From Phycisphaerae bacterium (lineage in GTDB: Bacteria > Planctomycetota > Phycisphaerae > Tepidisphaerales > Tepidisphaeraceae), in NCBI GenBank assembly GCA_030448225.1, contig JAUJNJ010000055.1:1-15562 (forward strand): 15,562 nt of DNA, in the 5' to 3' direction. Below the pieces are notes generated by a model. It saw nothing but the letters and a program-made list of their open reading frames with translations, had not been told where the DNA came from and did not search any database. Below are positions 14,886 to 15,562 of the stretch, piece by piece. A program made the translations under genes and the position numbers. Positions within the stretch are counted from its first letter, which is position 1. Each line of letters opens with the position of its first letter.

Positions 14886-15562
14886 GTGCCGCCCCCGAAC
14901 CCGCTCGCGACCCGCCACAGCCACCGGGACCCGGACAGCCGCTCCGTGCGGGCCGTGCTGTCCGGGTGGGCCGAACGCACCGGCGCCGGCCTGCTGCGTT
15001 TGCGGCACCTGAACAAGGCCACCGGAGGGAACCCGCTGTACCGGGGTGGCGGCTCGATCGGCATCGTCGGTGCGGCCCGTGCGGCCCTGCTCGCCGCGCA
15101 CGACCCGGACGACGAAGGCCGCCGCGTCCTGGCCGTGACGAAGAGCAACCTTGCCGCGATGCCGGGTGCCCTGGCCTACCAGCTCGTCGACAGCCCCGAG
15201 CACGGCTGCGCCCGGGTCGAGTGGCTCGGCGCCACCGCACACCAGTCCCGGGACCTACTCGGCCGGTACGGCGACGACGAAGACCGCACCGAACGGGACG
15301 AGGCCGCCGACTGGCTGATCGACTACCTGACCCGCAGTGGAGGTCAGGCCCGAGCCGGAGACGCCATCAAGGCCGCCGCCGCGGACGGGATCGCCAAGAC
15401 GACGCTGACCCGGGCACGGCAGCGGGCGGGCGTCACGTCCGTCAAAGCCGGCATGGCAGGCGGGTGGGTCTGGAACAGCGCCGAGCCCCGAAGAGTCCAC
15501 GAAGGGACCGAAGAGCCCAGCTCTCAGGACCAGGATTCTTCGGTCCCTTCGGTGGACCCTTC
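14886..15562 (+). pseudogene. RepA-like AAA ATPase (AAA_25 type), C-terminal part; 5'-truncated and cut by window end
   Basis: The plus frame is open from 14769 to the window edge. Recognisable sequence begins near 14910: SHRDPDSRSVRAVLSGWAER, then LLRLRHLNKATGGNPLYRGG and GSIGIVGAARAALLAAHDP, the core's second half in RepA-like helicase ATPases. RRVLAVTKSNLAAMPGALAY and a winged-helix-like C-terminal domain follow (ADWLIDYLT...TLTRARQRAGV, GMAGGWVW). A charged Ser/Pro tail (EGTEEPSS) runs off the window. Such proteins are common in plasmids and integrated elements. The Walker A part, normally 100 or more residues upstream, is absent, and only about 400 bp remain before the FtsQ-like gene. 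The copy is therefore truncated, or joined by assembly. GTG at 14886 is only a nominal start. Confidence 0.65.
15495..15557. repeat. Long inverted repeat in the 3' part of the ATPase gene
   Basis: GTCCACGAAGGGACCGAAGA at 15495-15514 is matched by the reverse complement of 15537-15557, which differs by one inserted base. The arms are 20 and 21 bases with a 22-base loop. It lies in the codons of the Ser/Glu-rich tail. Confidence 0.8.

Noticed and set aside
14554..15240. Minus-strand open frames opposite the RepA-like ATPase
   Set aside because: They are arginine/glycine-rich shadows of the recognisable plus-strand ATPase sequence.

Overview
This is a GC-rich bacterial chromosomal segment. Two features suggest a member of the Planctomycetota, possibly a Phycisphaerae-type lineage. 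One is a LysM protein with a distinctive TM anchor in a division gene cluster that ends at ftsI without murE. The other is a set of small proteins whose style I associate with that phylum from memory. The phylum call is an inference; no 16S or other decisive marker is present.

Left part (1-5873). A purE gene and the first codons of purK lie on the minus strand (AIR carboxylation in purine synthesis). Diverging from them is a UvrC-like protein that keeps only the N-terminal half of UvrC, including the four cysteines expected to hold an Fe-S cluster. On the plus strand follow a small four-cysteine protein and an overlapping XerC/XerD-type tyrosine recombinase. Two unrecognised minus-strand genes come next, one frame-broken. 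Then comes queA (queuosine synthesis), whose first third is spread over three reading frames.

Middle and right part (5874-14479). Almost everything is on the minus strand and belongs to division and cell-wall work. Read in transcription order: an FtsQ-like protein, an overlapping membrane protein, an intergenic region with a putative MraZ-box promoter, mraZ, an unusual spacer of about 940 bp, rsmH, a TM-anchored protein with two LysM domains, a small FtsL-like protein, apaG and ftsI (class B PBP). The layout resembles a dcw cluster (mraZ-rsmH-ftsL-ftsI) with apaG and the LysM gene inserted and the FtsQ-like gene upstream instead of downstream. The LysM and FtsL-like genes carry many one-base frame changes.

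Right edge (14480-15562). An intergenic stretch leads into the C-terminal part of a RepA-like AAA ATPase typical of plasmids and integrated elements. It lacks room and motifs for its N-terminal ATP-binding part and so looks like a 5'-truncated mobile-element remnant. It runs off the window.

No CRISPR array, rRNA, tRNA or complete insertion sequence was seen. I found no convincing new multi-gene defence or biosynthetic system. The points most worth following are the Fe-S UvrC-half protein, the divisome gene arrangement with its regulatory region, the truncated RepA-like gene with a long inverted repeat, and the clustered frame disruptions.
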